A DNA stretch of 64,000 bases from JANWWM01 sp046719715 (lineage in GTDB: Bacteria > Bacteroidota > Chlorobiia > Chlorobiales > Thermochlorobacteraceae). The position numbers and the translations under genes are program-made. The DNA is taken from contig JBDNCJ010000006.1 in the NCBI GenBank assembly GCA_046719715.1, positions 13,170-77,169 of the forward strand, read 5' to 3'. Under the pieces are notes generated by a model. The model had not been told where the DNA came from. It saw only the letters and a list, made by a program, of their open reading frames with translations, and did no database searches. Every line of letters begins with the position of its first letter. The stretch's first letter is position 1. Positions 1 through 9,032 of this stretch are shown one piece after another.

Positions 1-19
1 CGTCAATCGTCTCGGTCAT
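1..19 (-). CDS. 5' end of a gene running off the window
   Basis: An ATG at 19-17 on the minus strand opens a reading frame (MTETID) that leaves the window. It lies 7 nt after the stop of the DUF350 gene, with AAGCAAGAG just upstream. This spacing suggests the next gene of the same operon. Only six residues are visible, so no function can be given. Confidence 0.35.
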
Positions 20-26
20 CTCTTGC

Positions 27-875
27 TTAAGAAAGTTCCGTTACCAAAATCGCCGTCGCAATATACGCAGTTGCTTCAATGACGCTGACGCCGACGTTGC
101 GGTCTTTGGAAACTTCCTCGTCCAATTTGCCGCCGTAGGGCGCAAAGCCGCCGCCGAGCAAAACGCCCTGCACCAAAAATTGCCGAATCGGATAAAACGA
201 CAGCACAACCAACAACGATTTTCCAAAACCGATGAAACTGGTTTGATAGTCAATGAAGTCGCCGCGCAAGCCGCTTCCGACGGCAATGCCGATACCCACC
301 ATCACGCCTGCGTAGCTAATCGCCGCCGCAATGTTGCCGCCGATGAACTCTTGCGTGTCGTTGTAGTTCGTCAGCATCCGATACAAGCGTGCAATCGCAA
401 TGAGCGCAAGTTGCCCGACCAAAAAGAAAACCACGCTGGTCAGCACTGTTCCGCCTTTGGCATCGCCTGAAATCGTGCCCGCAATCACAAGCCCTGTGGC
501 GATGAATCGTCCCGCCGCAACAATCCCCACCGCGACATTTCGTTTTTCAATTTCTTCGAGATAATCCACCGCATGAAAGAGTTTGAACCCGAAAAGCGAA
601 ATGAACGCGAGAAAGAGCACGCCGCCCGTGCCGTAGGCTAAGGCAATGAGTCCATCTTGCACCATGTCGCCGCTTCCTTCGCCGCGCATAATAGCCGTTG
701 TAATCAGCACCACGCCGAAAACGTATCCTGCAATCGCAACACCCAACGCAGGATTATCTGCTTTCAATAGCGCATCGCTTAAATGTGTCTTCATCAACAG
801 TTGATTGACGAGACGCGCAAAGACGACCATCAAAACCATAATGATGGCGACGAAGAGAATCGTTTGAATCGGCAT
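27..875 (-). CDS. DUF350 family membrane protein
   Basis: A 282-residue integral membrane protein with about eight hydrophobic segments. A motif of the form [DRG]N-x-A-x-[GA]-I opens four of them (near residues 41, 113, 179 and 261), so the protein is a tandem duplication of a two-helix unit, as expected for DUF350 (the YjfL-like UPF0719 group). The cellular role of the family is not established. The start ATG is at 875, 17 nt after the hepT stop, and the next gene begins 7 nt downstream, so it is probably cotranscribed with both neighbours. Family assignment rests on the repeat pattern and topology, not on a search. Confidence 0.75.
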   Translation of the reverse strand: MPIQTILFVAIIMVLMVVFARLVNQLLMKTHLSDALLKADNPALGVAIAGYVFGVVLITTAIMRGEGSGDMVQDGLIALAYGTGGVLFLAFISLFGFKLFHAVDYLEEIEKRNVAVGIVAAGRFIATGLVIAGTISGDAKGGTVLTSVVFFLVGQLALIAIARLYRMLTNYNDTQEFIGGNIAAAISYAGVMVGIGIAVGSGLRGDFIDYQTSFIGFGKSLLVVLSFYPIRQFLVQGVLLGGGFAPYGGKLDEEVSKDRNVGVSVIEATAYIATAILVTELS

Positions 876-892
876 TACTTTGAGTTTGTGGT

Positions 893-1336
893 TTAGTTGT
901 TTGACTTACTTTCAGTTTGCCCTTGCTCCAAAAGCCAAGCGGCGAATTTTTCAAAATCGCTTAGTCTTGTCTCTATGATTTTTCTGACGACTTTAAGATT
1001 GAGCGATGTATAATCATGGACGGCAATGTTTCTGAATCCAACCATTTTTTGCAGTTGCTCACCTAAATTTTTATCGAGAAGCCCCGCATTTATCAGCGTT
1101 TCAAATGCTTCTCGACTGGTCTGGGGAACACCCAATCGCTTGACTTTGATTAGATGATTTGCCGCGTCAATCGCCGCTTCCGATGCGCGTTGCAAATTCA
1201 AAATCACGGAATCTTGCTTTGTAAAATTCGTCTCGAACTCGCTTTCATAGCCCACATATTCCTCTCGCACTCTTGCGGCGCACCGTTCAATGACGTTCGC
1301 TTTTCCGACTAAAATTTCATCAATAAATTTTTCCAC
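893..1336 (-). CDS. hepT: HepT-like HEPN ribonuclease toxin
   Basis: This is the HEPN toxin half of a MntA-HepT (MNT-HEPN) toxin-antitoxin pair. From the GTG at 1336 it is 147 residues. The key motif is R102-NIAV-H107-D-Y109, which fits RX4HXY. In the studied Shewanella HepT, Arg and His of this motif form the RNase active site and the Tyr is AMPylated by MntA. The GTG start is preferred over an in-frame codon upstream at 1471 because GGAGG precedes it at a suitable distance and the product then begins where HepT proteins begin (MEKFIDEIL). The gene overlaps the end of mntA by 17 nt, typical of this module. Enzymatic activity is inferred from the motif. Confidence 0.88.
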   Translation of the reverse strand: MEKFIDEILVGKANVIERCAARVREEYVGYESEFETNFTKQDSVILNLQRASEAAIDAANHLIKVKRLGVPQTSREAFETLINAGLLDKNLGEQLQKMVGFRNIAVHDYTSLNLKVVRKIIETRLSDFEKFAAWLLEQGQTESKSNN

Positions 1337-1727
1337 GCTTGAAAATTTCCTCCATAATCGGCTTACGCTCTTCTTGAAATCGTTGGTAGATTGAAAGCGA
1401 TTGATACTCAAAGGTTTCGCATGCGAGACGGTTTGTGGTGTAAATGCGCGTTCCTTTTCCGGCGATTTCAAAGCGCATCACGGTTGAGCATTGGCGAAGG
1501 TCGACGAGGTCGACGTCGGCGTTTAATTTCACGGCGAGCGTTTGTGCCGCTTCCCAACGCTGGACAGGGTCGGTCGGCGTTTCGACAAGCAATCCAATAT
1601 CCCAATCACTATTCGTCTTCACCGTTCCGTCGGCTCGGCTACCGTAAAGATAAATCCCCAACACTTTATTCGGCGCAAATTCTCGTGTGAGGTCGCCGAC
1701 GATTAGCGCTCGCTCTTGCTCCGTCAT
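1320..1727 (-). CDS. mntA: MntA-like minimal nucleotidyltransferase antitoxin
   Basis: A 135-residue minimal nucleotidyltransferase, antitoxin partner of the overlapping hepT. The core motif is G29-S30-(X10)-D41-W-D43, an exact GSX10DXD match. In characterised pairs MntA transfers AMP units to the HepT tyrosine and so silences the RNase; that reaction is inferred here. The ATG overlaps the pgi stop codon as ATGA, so translation may be coupled to pgi. A TA module inside a glycolytic operon is unusual; hepT and mntA overlap by 17 nt and follow pgi without their own obvious promoter. Confidence 0.88.
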   Translation of the reverse strand: MTEQERALIVGDLTREFAPNKVLGIYLYGSRADGTVKTNSDWDIGLLVETPTDPVQRWEAAQTLAVKLNADVDLVDLRQCSTVMRFEIAGKGTRIYTTNRLACETFEYQSLSIYQRFQEERKPIMEEIFKRGKIY

Positions 1728-3367
1728 TGTGCGCGTAAAGTTTTGTAGTGGTTAATCAGTCCGTTGGTTGAAGCATCGTGCGTTTTAACGGGTGTTTCGT
1801 CTTTGAGTTCAGGGAGAATTGCTTTGGCAAGTTCTTTGCCGAGTTCGACGCCCCACTGGTCGAAGGCGTTGATGTTCCAAATCACGCTTTGCACGAAAAT
1901 TTTATGTTCATACATCGCAATTAAACTGCCAAGCGTTTTCGGAGTGAGTTGCTTGAAGAGAATGGAATTTGTTGGTCGATTGCCTTCGAAGACCTTGTGA
2001 GGGAGGAGCTTCTCAATTTCTTTTTTCTTCAAGCCTTTGGCTTCCAATTCTTTTCGGACTTCTTTTTCGGTTTTGCCTTTCATCAAGGCTTCGGTTTGCG
2101 CAAAGAAGTTTGAGAGTAAAATGGCGTGATGTTCGCCGATGGGATTATGCGAAATAGCGGGCGCAAGAAAATCGCACGGAATGAGTTTGGTGCCTTGATG
2201 AATGAGTTGATAGAAGGCGTGCTGTCCGTTTGTTCCCGGCTCTCCCCAGACGATTTGCCCCGTTTGATAGCCAACCACTTCTCCGCTTCGCGTGATGCGC
2301 TTGCCATTCGATTCCATATCGCCTTGCTGAAAATAAGCGGCAAAGCGATGCAAGTATTGGTCGTAAGGCAAGAGGGCGTAAGTTTCCGCGCCGAAGAAAT
2401 TGTTATACCAAATTCCCAACAGCGCGAGAATGACGGGCAGATTTTTTTCAAGCGGCGTTGTGCGAAAATGCTCGTCCATTTCAAACGCGCCTTGCAAGAG
2501 TTCCTCAAAATTTTCGAAGCCGATAAAGAGCGCGATGGAAAGTCCAATCGCCGACCAAAGCGAATAGCGACCGCCCACCCAATCCCAAAAGCCAAACATG
2601 TTTTTTGTATCAATCCCGAACTCGGCAACGGCTTTGGCGTTTGTTGAAAGCGCAACAAAGTGCTTGGCAACAGCCGATTCATCTTTGGCAACTTCTAAAA
2701 ACCATCGCTTCGCCGTTTGCGCATTCGTCATGGTTTCTTGGGTCGTGAAGGTTTTTGAGGCGATTAAAAACAGCGTGGTTTCAGGATTGACTTTTTTCAA
2801 TGTTTCGGCAATATGTGTGCCGTCGACGTTCGAGACGAAATGCACATTGAGTTTTGAGCCGTAGGGCTTCAAGGCTTCCGAGACCATTAAGGGACCTAAA
2901 TCGGAGCCGCCAATGCCGATATTGACGACGTCCGAAATCGCTTTGCCTGTGTAGCCTTTCCACTTTCCGCTTCTAACGTATTCCGAGAAGGTTTTCATCT
3001 TTGAAAGTTCGGCGCGCACGGCGGGCATCACATCATTTCCATCGACATAAATCGCACGCTTTGAGCGATTGCGCAATGCAATGTGAAGCACGGCACGGTT
3101 TTCCGTGAAGTTGATTTTTTCTCCGCTGAACATCTTTTCAATCCCCTTCTTGACTTTGGCTTCTCGGGCTAATTGAAAGAGCAATTTCATCGTCTCGCTC
3201 GTGATGCGGTTTTTGGAGTAATCGAGCAAGAGGTCGCCAAAGCGGACGGAGAATTTCTCGAAGCGTTTTCGGTCTTCCTCGAAGAGGTCGCGAAGGTGGT
3301 GTTTTTTTACTTGTTTGTAATGTTGTTGGAGTGCTTTCCAAGCGGTGAGTTTGGTCAGGTCGTTCAT
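1724..3367 (-). CDS. pgi: Glucose-6-phosphate isomerase
   Basis: Interconverts glucose 6-phosphate and fructose 6-phosphate in the cytoplasm (glycolysis/gluconeogenesis). At 547 residues it is the normal length of the long bacterial/eukaryotic form. Family signatures are NIGIGGSDLGP near residue 147, FGFWDWVGGRYSLW near 258, and WGEPGTNGQHAFYQLIHQG near 375, which supplies the catalytic Glu and His region. FDQWGVELGK near 505 carries the conserved C-terminal Lys. It lies 50 nt after the SDR gene and overlaps mntA by 4 nt. gap and pyk lie elsewhere in this window, each in its own context. Confidence 0.97.
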   Translation of the reverse strand: MNDLTKLTAWKALQQHYKQVKKHHLRDLFEEDRKRFEKFSVRFGDLLLDYSKNRITSETMKLLFQLAREAKVKKGIEKMFSGEKINFTENRAVLHIALRNRSKRAIYVDGNDVMPAVRAELSKMKTFSEYVRSGKWKGYTGKAISDVVNIGIGGSDLGPLMVSEALKPYGSKLNVHFVSNVDGTHIAETLKKVNPETTLFLIASKTFTTQETMTNAQTAKRWFLEVAKDESAVAKHFVALSTNAKAVAEFGIDTKNMFGFWDWVGGRYSLWSAIGLSIALFIGFENFEELLQGAFEMDEHFRTTPLEKNLPVILALLGIWYNNFFGAETYALLPYDQYLHRFAAYFQQGDMESNGKRITRSGEVVGYQTGQIVWGEPGTNGQHAFYQLIHQGTKLIPCDFLAPAISHNPIGEHHAILLSNFFAQTEALMKGKTEKEVRKELEAKGLKKKEIEKLLPHKVFEGNRPTNSILFKQLTPKTLGSLIAMYEHKIFVQSVIWNINAFDQWGVELGKELAKAILPELKDETPVKTHDASTNGLINHYKTLRAQ

Positions 3368-3417
3368 TTTTAAGCGTTGATTTTCGTGATGGTTTTTGAT
3401 TGAATGTTCAAAAAATT

Positions 3418-4149
3418 TCAGAGCGACAGTCGCTTGAAGAGTGATTCAGGAATTTGTCGAATGATGAACATAATCCATTTCCAGAACGCGGGAAGATAAA
3501 CCTCGTTGCGCCGTTTCTCAATCGCCTTGATGATTCCTTTTGCGACTTGTTCGGGCTTTGCCCAAAGCAGACCTTTTTTGAACGACGCCGTCATGGGCGT
3601 ATCGACGAAGCCGGGCTTGATGGTAATGACCGCAACGCCTTTTGCGTGCAAGCGATTGCGCAAGCCTTGCAGAAAGAGGGACAGTCCGCCTTTTGCCGCA
3701 CCATAGACGTAATTGGACTGCCGACCTCTATCGCCCGCCACCGACGAAATGACGGCAATCGCGCCTTTTGCGTGCATTTCGTTTGCTACAAGCGTTAGAA
3801 GCGAAACAGGGCTGATGAAATTGACCGTCATGGCTTCAATCGTTTTTTCCGCGCTTTGATTGCATTCATCTTGATTGGGCAAAACACCGTGAGCGATAAG
3901 CACAATGTCAATTTTAGGAAAGGTTTGTTTGATGGTTGCAATGAGTGAAGCGTGCTGTTCAACTTGCGCTAAGTCAGAGACGGCGTAGGCGACTTCTTTT
4001 GCGCCGCGCACTTTAAGGTCGCTGGCGAGGGTTTGGATTTGCTCTGCGCTTCGCCCGATGAGAAAGAGTGCATGTCCTTCTTTGGCGTAAAGTTTAGCAA
4101 CGGCTTTGGCGATTGCCGACGTTGCTCCGAAAATGACAATGGTTTTCAT
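3418..4149 (-). CDS. SDR family NAD(P)-dependent oxidoreductase
   Basis: A classical short-chain dehydrogenase of 243 residues with an N-terminal Rossmann motif GATSAIAK, the catalytic Ser in ISSVAGDRG and the YVYGAAK (YxxxK) catalytic pair. The overall pattern resembles the DprE2-like/decaprenyl-phosphoribose reductase-related SDRs, but the substrate cannot be read from sequence. The start is set at the ATG at 4149 (MKTIVIFGAT), where the first beta-strand begins; an upstream in-frame TTG would add 11 residues with no homology value. A C-terminal hydrophobic, basic tail may touch the membrane. It is the first gene of the minus-strand run leading to pgi and diverges from the glycosyltransferase gene. 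Confidence 0.88.
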   Translation of the reverse strand: MKTIVIFGATSAIAKAVAKLYAKEGHALFLIGRSAEQIQTLASDLKVRGAKEVAYAVSDLAQVEQHASLIATIKQTFPKIDIVLIAHGVLPNQDECNQSAEKTIEAMTVNFISPVSLLTLVANEMHAKGAIAVISSVAGDRGRQSNYVYGAAKGGLSLFLQGLRNRLHAKGVAVITIKPGFVDTPMTASFKKGLLWAKPEQVAKGIIKAIEKRRNEVYLPAFWKWIMFIIRQIPESLFKRLSL

Positions 4150-4370
4150 TTGACTACGTTTTTCCTGCAAAAACTTCTGCAAATATCACGAAGTTTGAGC
4201 GAAGCCCGAGCACCTTTTTCCGACATTCAAAACGTGCCGAAACAGCGCATCATCAAGCGCGCCACAGTCGCACAGTTTAGCGTCTTTGTTCCGACGCTTG
4301 CAGATTTCTTTTCCGTCAAGTTTTACGCTGGGGATTTCAACAAGTGTGCGGAAAAACGCACTGTTCGGCG

Positions 4371-4378
4371 TATCTTTG
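4371..4378 (+). promoter_or_regulatory. Candidate -7 promoter element TATCTTTG
   Basis: TATCTTTG matches the Bacteroidota -7 consensus TAnnTTTG and lies 20 bp before the ATG of the glycosyltransferase gene. No clear TTTG -33 box is present 19-21 bp upstream (only TGTG), so this is a weak call based on one half of the promoter. Confidence 0.4.
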
Positions 4379-4397
4379 CACCGTCAAAATCATTCGA

Positions 4398-5492
4398 ATG
4401 CACAAGGCGCACTCCTTTCCAACGACCGTTTTAACGACCGAAATCGCTACTGCACAATCCGAGCCGACCTATCCGAGCGTTGATGTAGTTATTCCTCATT
4501 TCAACGGAGCGGAAATTTTACTTGGCTGTCTTTCAACGCTCACACGAACGACCTATCCAAACTTCTCGATTACGATTGTCGACAACGGCTCAACCGACGA
4601 AAGCCTTACGCTTGCCAAAGCCCAATATCCAACGATTCAAGTGCTTCACACGGGAGCCAATTTAGGCTACGCAGGCGGATGCAACTTCGGCTTTGAGCGC
4701 ACGACGGGCAAGTATGTCGTTTTCCTCAACAACGATACGGAGCAAGAACCGACTTGGCTTTCAGAACTTGTTTCAATCGCCGAACAAGACGAGCGCATCG
4801 CAAGCCTGCAACCGAAACTTCTTTCCATTCAAGCGCGCAATCGCGGCGAGCGAATCTTCGACTACGCAGGCGCGGCGGGCGGAATGATTGATAAACTCGG
4901 CTATCCTTATTGCTTAGGACGCATTTTAGACCGATTGGAAATCGATTATGGACAATATGACATGTCTAAGCCGATTTTCTGGGTGTCGGGTGCGGCGATG
5001 TTTGCCCGACGCAGTGCGCTCGAAACGGTCGGCGTGTTTGACGAAGCGTTTTTCGCCCACATGGAAGAAATCGACCTTTGCTGGCGGCTCTGGAAGGCGG
5101 GGTTTTTGCTCTACTCGGCACCAAAATCCATCGTCTATCACTACGGCGGCGCGACGCTTTCGCAAACCAATCCACGAAAGGTCTATCTCAACCACCGAAA
5201 TAATGTGATAATGCTAACAAAAAATGCCGACGCAATACGCTTATATTTGATTTTGCCTTTGCGTTTGGTGCTTGAACTTTTGTCGATGCTGTTTTACTTG
5301 AAATCCAAACGTCCTGAGGCAAGCCGAGCAGCCTTTGACGCGCTCGTTTGGAACGCCAGACATTTTTTTAATCATTTGAAAAAACGTCGCCATTCGGCGT
5401 GCCTTCGCAAAAGAAGCGACGCGGAAATTTTCAAGATATGCAACGCAGAAACCGCCGTTGTGCTTCAAGCCATTCTCGGCAAACGATATTGA
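4398..5492 (+). CDS. Glycosyltransferase family 2 (rhamnosyltransferase-like)
   Basis: A 364-residue GT-A fold glycosyltransferase. It shows VDVVIPHFNG at the start of the domain, IVDNGSTDES, the donor-binding acidic motif NNDTEQEP, and the late HMEEIDLCWR acidic motif typical of GT2 enzymes that transfer rhamnose or related sugars to polysaccharide or lipid-linked acceptors. A C-terminal hydrophobic stretch around residues 285-305 suggests membrane association. The start at 4398 (MHKAHSFP) follows a TAnnTTTG element by 20 bp; an upstream start would overlap that element. It heads an operon with a flippase-like protein (gap 18 nt) and a Wzc-type kinase, so a role in cell-surface polysaccharide synthesis is likely. 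The sugar is unknown. Confidence 0.88.
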   Translation: MHKAHSFPTTVLTTEIATAQSEPTYPSVDVVIPHFNGAEILLGCLSTLTRTTYPNFSITIVDNGSTDESLTLAKAQYPTIQVLHTGANLGYAGGCNFGFERTTGKYVVFLNNDTEQEPTWLSELVSIAEQDERIASLQPKLLSIQARNRGERIFDYAGAAGGMIDKLGYPYCLGRILDRLEIDYGQYDMSKPIFWVSGAAMFARRSALETVGVFDEAFFAHMEEIDLCWRLWKAGFLLYSAPKSIVYHYGGATLSQTNPRKVYLNHRNNVIMLTKNADAIRLYLILPLRLVLELLSMLFYLKSKRPEASRAAFDALVWNARHFFNHLKKRRHSACLRKRSDAEIFKICNAETAVVLQAILGKRY

Positions 5493-5510
5493 AACCAACG
5501 ATTCTGACCT

Positions 5511-6593
5511 ATGAAGAACGCGATTAAATACATTTTTTCCATTGCGCTTGCGGGCTTGTTTTTTTGGCTTGCCTTCAAAGATTTCACGCGCGAAGACTTT
5601 GAAAAATTGGGCGAAGTTTTCTCGCGAATTGATTATCGGCTCGTTTCGGTCGCATTTCTTTCTCTGACGCTCAGTCATGTGCTTCGGGCTTGGCGGTGGG
5701 GCGTGCTCCTATCGACGGTCAAAGAAAAAATGAGTTTGAAACATCTCTTCAACGCGACCATGATTGGCTACGCGGTGAATTTGGCTTTGCCGCGCGTCGG
5801 CGAAATCACCAAAGCCGTCAATTTGGCGCAACAAGAAAACATTGACGGCAAAAAAGTGCTGGCGTCGGTCGTCATTGAGCGGATTTTGGATACCTTAATG
5901 TTTGCCTTACTTCTCGCGCTTTCAGTTTTTATCTTCCGCCGAAAAATCAACGAAGCCTTCGGCGAGGTGCATTTGGGCGGTTTGCACTTGTCGTTTGAAT
6001 TGGCATCATATTTGATTTTACTTGTCTCGGTGATGGTTTTAATTTTTTTTGCGGTTATGTCGCTTTATCCGTCTCAAATTGCGGCGCGATTCAAGTTACT
6101 CTTTCACCGTCTTTCGCCGAAGTGGTCGGTGCGGCTGTCCAACGCGCTCGAGTCGTTTATTGAGGGCACGGCGGCATTGAAAAATCGGGCGAAATATGCC
6201 GAAATTGTCATTTCCTCAATCGTCATTTGGGGGTGCTATTTGCTTGCGGGCTTAATGCCGATGTATGCGATTGACTGGTCTACGACGAACATGTTCGGCT
6301 GGGCGGAAGGCTTGACGACGATGAGCATTTCAGCCTTCGGTTCGCTCATCACGCCCGCTGGCGCCGGCACTTATCAATATGCTTGCTCTAAAACGCTTGA
6401 AAAAATTTTTGATTTTAGTCTGATTGTCGCGTCCAGCTACGCGCTTCTGACTTTTGCCATCAATAATTTGACCTCGTTTATTCTCGGACTATTCAGCTTC
6501 CTTTGGCAACGAAAAGACAAACTCGTGGAACTTGCCGACGCCAAGGCTTCGGACGATAAAACACCGGCAACGACGAACATCAACCTTATCTGA
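5511..6593 (+). CDS. Lysylphosphatidylglycerol synthase TM region-like (UPF0104) membrane protein
   Basis: A 360-residue polytopic membrane protein with about eight helices, beginning IKYIFSIALAGLFFWLAF and including the family-typical LRAWRWGVLL and NLALPRVGEITKAV segments. This matches the LPG_synthase_TM/UPF0104 family, whose members include the flippase half of MprF and proteins found in polysaccharide and glycolipid clusters. There is no catalytic C-terminal domain, so aminoacyl transfer is not expected. Its position between a glycosyltransferase and a Wzc-type kinase (gaps of 18 and 8 nt) suggests lipid or glycan translocation during polysaccharide export; this is inference. Confidence 0.85.
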   Translation: MKNAIKYIFSIALAGLFFWLAFKDFTREDFEKLGEVFSRIDYRLVSVAFLSLTLSHVLRAWRWGVLLSTVKEKMSLKHLFNATMIGYAVNLALPRVGEITKAVNLAQQENIDGKKVLASVVIERILDTLMFALLLALSVFIFRRKINEAFGEVHLGGLHLSFELASYLILLVSVMVLIFFAVMSLYPSQIAARFKLLFHRLSPKWSVRLSNALESFIEGTAALKNRAKYAEIVISSIVIWGCYLLAGLMPMYAIDWSTTNMFGWAEGLTTMSISAFGSLITPAGAGTYQYACSKTLEKIFDFSLIVASSYALLTFAINNLTSFILGLFSFLWQRKDKLVELADAKASDDKTPATTNINLI

Positions 6594-6601
6594 AACAATC
6601 A

Positions 6602-9013
6602 ATGGATAACGCCAACGGCTACACACGCAACGGAAACGGATTGCAAGACGGCGCAACTTATCGCCAACTTCAACAAGCTTTGCAAGAAAGCCAATCGCAA
6701 GAAATAGACCTTTCAGGCTACCTTCGCGCCTTTTTCAAAGGCAAATGGATTATTCTGACGGTGTTCGTCGTCTCGCTTCTCATCGGCATGTTCATTGCCT
6801 ATTCCCAGCCCAACATCTACGAAAGCACAACAACGCTCATTTTGCGCAATCCTTCGTCGTCCGCTTCGGTCATTGTCAGTTTCAGTTCCGATAAAGACGC
6901 CGAAGATAGGGGCAACGAGATTCAAATTCTCAAAAGTCGCTCGCTCGGCGAAGAAGTCGCTTACGAACTCGTGCAAGCCGTTTATCAAAATCCGAACACG
7001 CGCGTCGATACGCTCGAAATCATCAAAGATGAAAACGGCAACATTGCACCGATTGATGTAATTGCCGCCCGTGTGCGAAGCGGGCTCGATGTCAAACTTG
7101 CCAAAGGAAGCACGTTTATGGAGGTGAGTTTCCGCGCCCTCAATCCTTACGAAGCGGCGTTGGTTTCACGCACGGCGGTTAAAGTTTATGAAGACCGTAA
7201 GAAAAAATCCGCCAGCAAAGCCGCCACCGCGCTTCGTATTTTCTTGCAAGAACAATTAGAACAAAAACGCGGAAAACTTTTAGACAGCGAAGAACGCCTT
7301 CAGCGTTATATGGAAGACCAGCGCGTCGTTGCCATCGGCGAAGAATCAAATCGTATGATTGCGCGCTACTCCGATGCGCTCGCCAAAGTCGATGAAGCCC
7401 AAGTCATGCTCAACGCGCTCACGGCGTCGCTCAACGCCTACAAACAAGAAATGACCGCCCTCGAGCCGAAACTTGCAAACTCCGCCGTTCAAGCCAGCAC
7501 GGAAAATTATACTAAGCTCTTCCAACAAGTCATCGCCCAAAAGCAGGTTGATAGAGATAAAATCCTTTCCGACCCCAACCAAGACAACCAGAACGTTCAA
7601 CTTCAACTTCGCCAATTCGACGCCGAAATTGAAGTCTATAAACAAAAACTTCAAAAGGAATTCGAGCAACAAGTCAAAGACGGCTACGCCAACATTCAAT
7701 ACCCCGAATACTATCAAGACGTCGCCAAGAAAAAACTCGCCACCGAACTTGAAATCATCGGCATTCAATCGCGCCTGACGGCGTATCGCAAACTCGCCGA
7801 AGAGTATGATAAAGCCTTCCTGCGCACCCCCGCCAAGAACATTGAATTTGCACGCCTTCAACGCAACGCGCAAACCTATCAAGAGCTTTACAACTTGCTC
7901 GAAAAACGCTATCAAGAGGCGTTGATTTCAGAAGAGCAAACGCCGAGCGGCATTGAGGTTGTGGATTTAGCCGTTCCCGAATACAAGCCCGTCTTGCCGA
8001 AGCGTCCGATTACCATTGCGTTCGGCGTGGTGATTGGATTGATTTTAGGGATTGGAATTGTAATGCTTATTCACGCGCTCGACCGAAGCATTCACACGCC
8101 CGAACAAGCCGAAAAGTTCGGCACGCTTCTCGCCACCATTCCCGTTATTGAAACCTTTGACGAAAATATCCGCGCCAAAGCCTCAACCAACGTCAAGGTG
8201 ATTGAAGGTCCGGAATCGGAGTCGCGTAAAATCGCCTCTCACTTGGTTACACACTTCGACCCGAAGAGTTCGGTTTCGGAAGCGTATCGAGCGTTGCGCA
8301 CGAGCTTGCTCTTCTCGCGCGTCGGCAATGTTCAACCCGACGGCACGAAACTCGGCAACCTTTTCGGCGTTACGAGTTCCGCCCCGAAGGAGGGTAAATC
8401 AACGACCATTTCAAATCTCGCCATTACCGTTGCGCAAGGCGGTCAGAAGGTGCTTTTGATTGACTGCGATTTGCGCCGCCCCGTGCTTCACGCGGTTTTC
8501 GGATACAACAAAGAGCCGGGCATTACAAACTACCTCGTCGGACGTGCGATGGTCGACGACATCATTCGAACCTCGCCCATTCGCAACCTCGACATCATCA
8601 CCTCCGGCACCATTCCGCCGAACCCGTCGGAACTCATCGGCTCTGAGCGCATGAAGGAGTTTCTTGCCGAAATGCAAAAACGCTACGACCTGATTTTAAT
8701 CGACACGCCGCCCGTCATCGCCGTAACTGACGGACAAATCGTCTCCACGCTCGTCGACGGCATGTTGCTCATCATCTCTTCGGGCGTTACACAAACCGAA
8801 CTCGCCAAGCGTTCTAAAGAACTCATCTTGAAAGTCGGCGGAAAAGTTATCGGCATGGTTCTCAACAACTTCGACATCTACAACACCTACGGCTCTTACT
8901 ACAAGTATTATCGCTATTACAACTACTACTATGAATCCAAAAAACCACAGCCGTTAAAGAAAACGCTTTTGGATTCCATCGTCGACCGTTTCTCAAACAA
9001 ATCATCTGTTTAA
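6602..9013 (+). CDS. Polysaccharide co-polymerase and BY-type tyrosine autokinase (Wzc-like)
   Basis: An 803-residue inner-membrane protein controlling chain length and export of a surface polysaccharide. Order: Wzz domain with TM1 near residues 49-70; a long periplasmic coiled coil (about 190-430); GNVR-type segment and TM2 near 470-495; then a cytoplasmic BY-kinase with Walker A APKEGKSTT (near 595), Walker A' LLIDCDLRRP and Walker B LILIDTPPV. The C-terminus holds 11 tyrosines within 18 residues (about 758-775), the autophosphorylation cluster. Co-polymerase and kinase are fused as in proteobacterial Wzc rather than split as in Firmicutes. No Wza outer-membrane partner or cognate phosphatase is in the window. 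It is cotranscribed with the two upstream genes and probably glyA. Confidence 0.93.
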   Translation: MDNANGYTRNGNGLQDGATYRQLQQALQESQSQEIDLSGYLRAFFKGKWIILTVFVVSLLIGMFIAYSQPNIYESTTTLILRNPSSSASVIVSFSSDKDAEDRGNEIQILKSRSLGEEVAYELVQAVYQNPNTRVDTLEIIKDENGNIAPIDVIAARVRSGLDVKLAKGSTFMEVSFRALNPYEAALVSRTAVKVYEDRKKKSASKAATALRIFLQEQLEQKRGKLLDSEERLQRYMEDQRVVAIGEESNRMIARYSDALAKVDEAQVMLNALTASLNAYKQEMTALEPKLANSAVQASTENYTKLFQQVIAQKQVDRDKILSDPNQDNQNVQLQLRQFDAEIEVYKQKLQKEFEQQVKDGYANIQYPEYYQDVAKKKLATELEIIGIQSRLTAYRKLAEEYDKAFLRTPAKNIEFARLQRNAQTYQELYNLLEKRYQEALISEEQTPSGIEVVDLAVPEYKPVLPKRPITIAFGVVIGLILGIGIVMLIHALDRSIHTPEQAEKFGTLLATIPVIETFDENIRAKASTNVKVIEGPESESRKIASHLVTHFDPKSSVSEAYRALRTSLLFSRVGNVQPDGTKLGNLFGVTSSAPKEGKSTTISNLAITVAQGGQKVLLIDCDLRRPVLHAVFGYNKEPGITNYLVGRAMVDDIIRTSPIRNLDIITSGTIPPNPSELIGSERMKEFLAEMQKRYDLILIDTPPVIAVTDGQIVSTLVDGMLLIISSGVTQTELAKRSKELILKVGGKVIGMVLNNFDIYNTYGSYYKYYRYYNYYYESKKPQPLKKTLLDSIVDRFSNKSSV

Positions 9014-9032
9014 CTTAAACTTGCACGCAACA

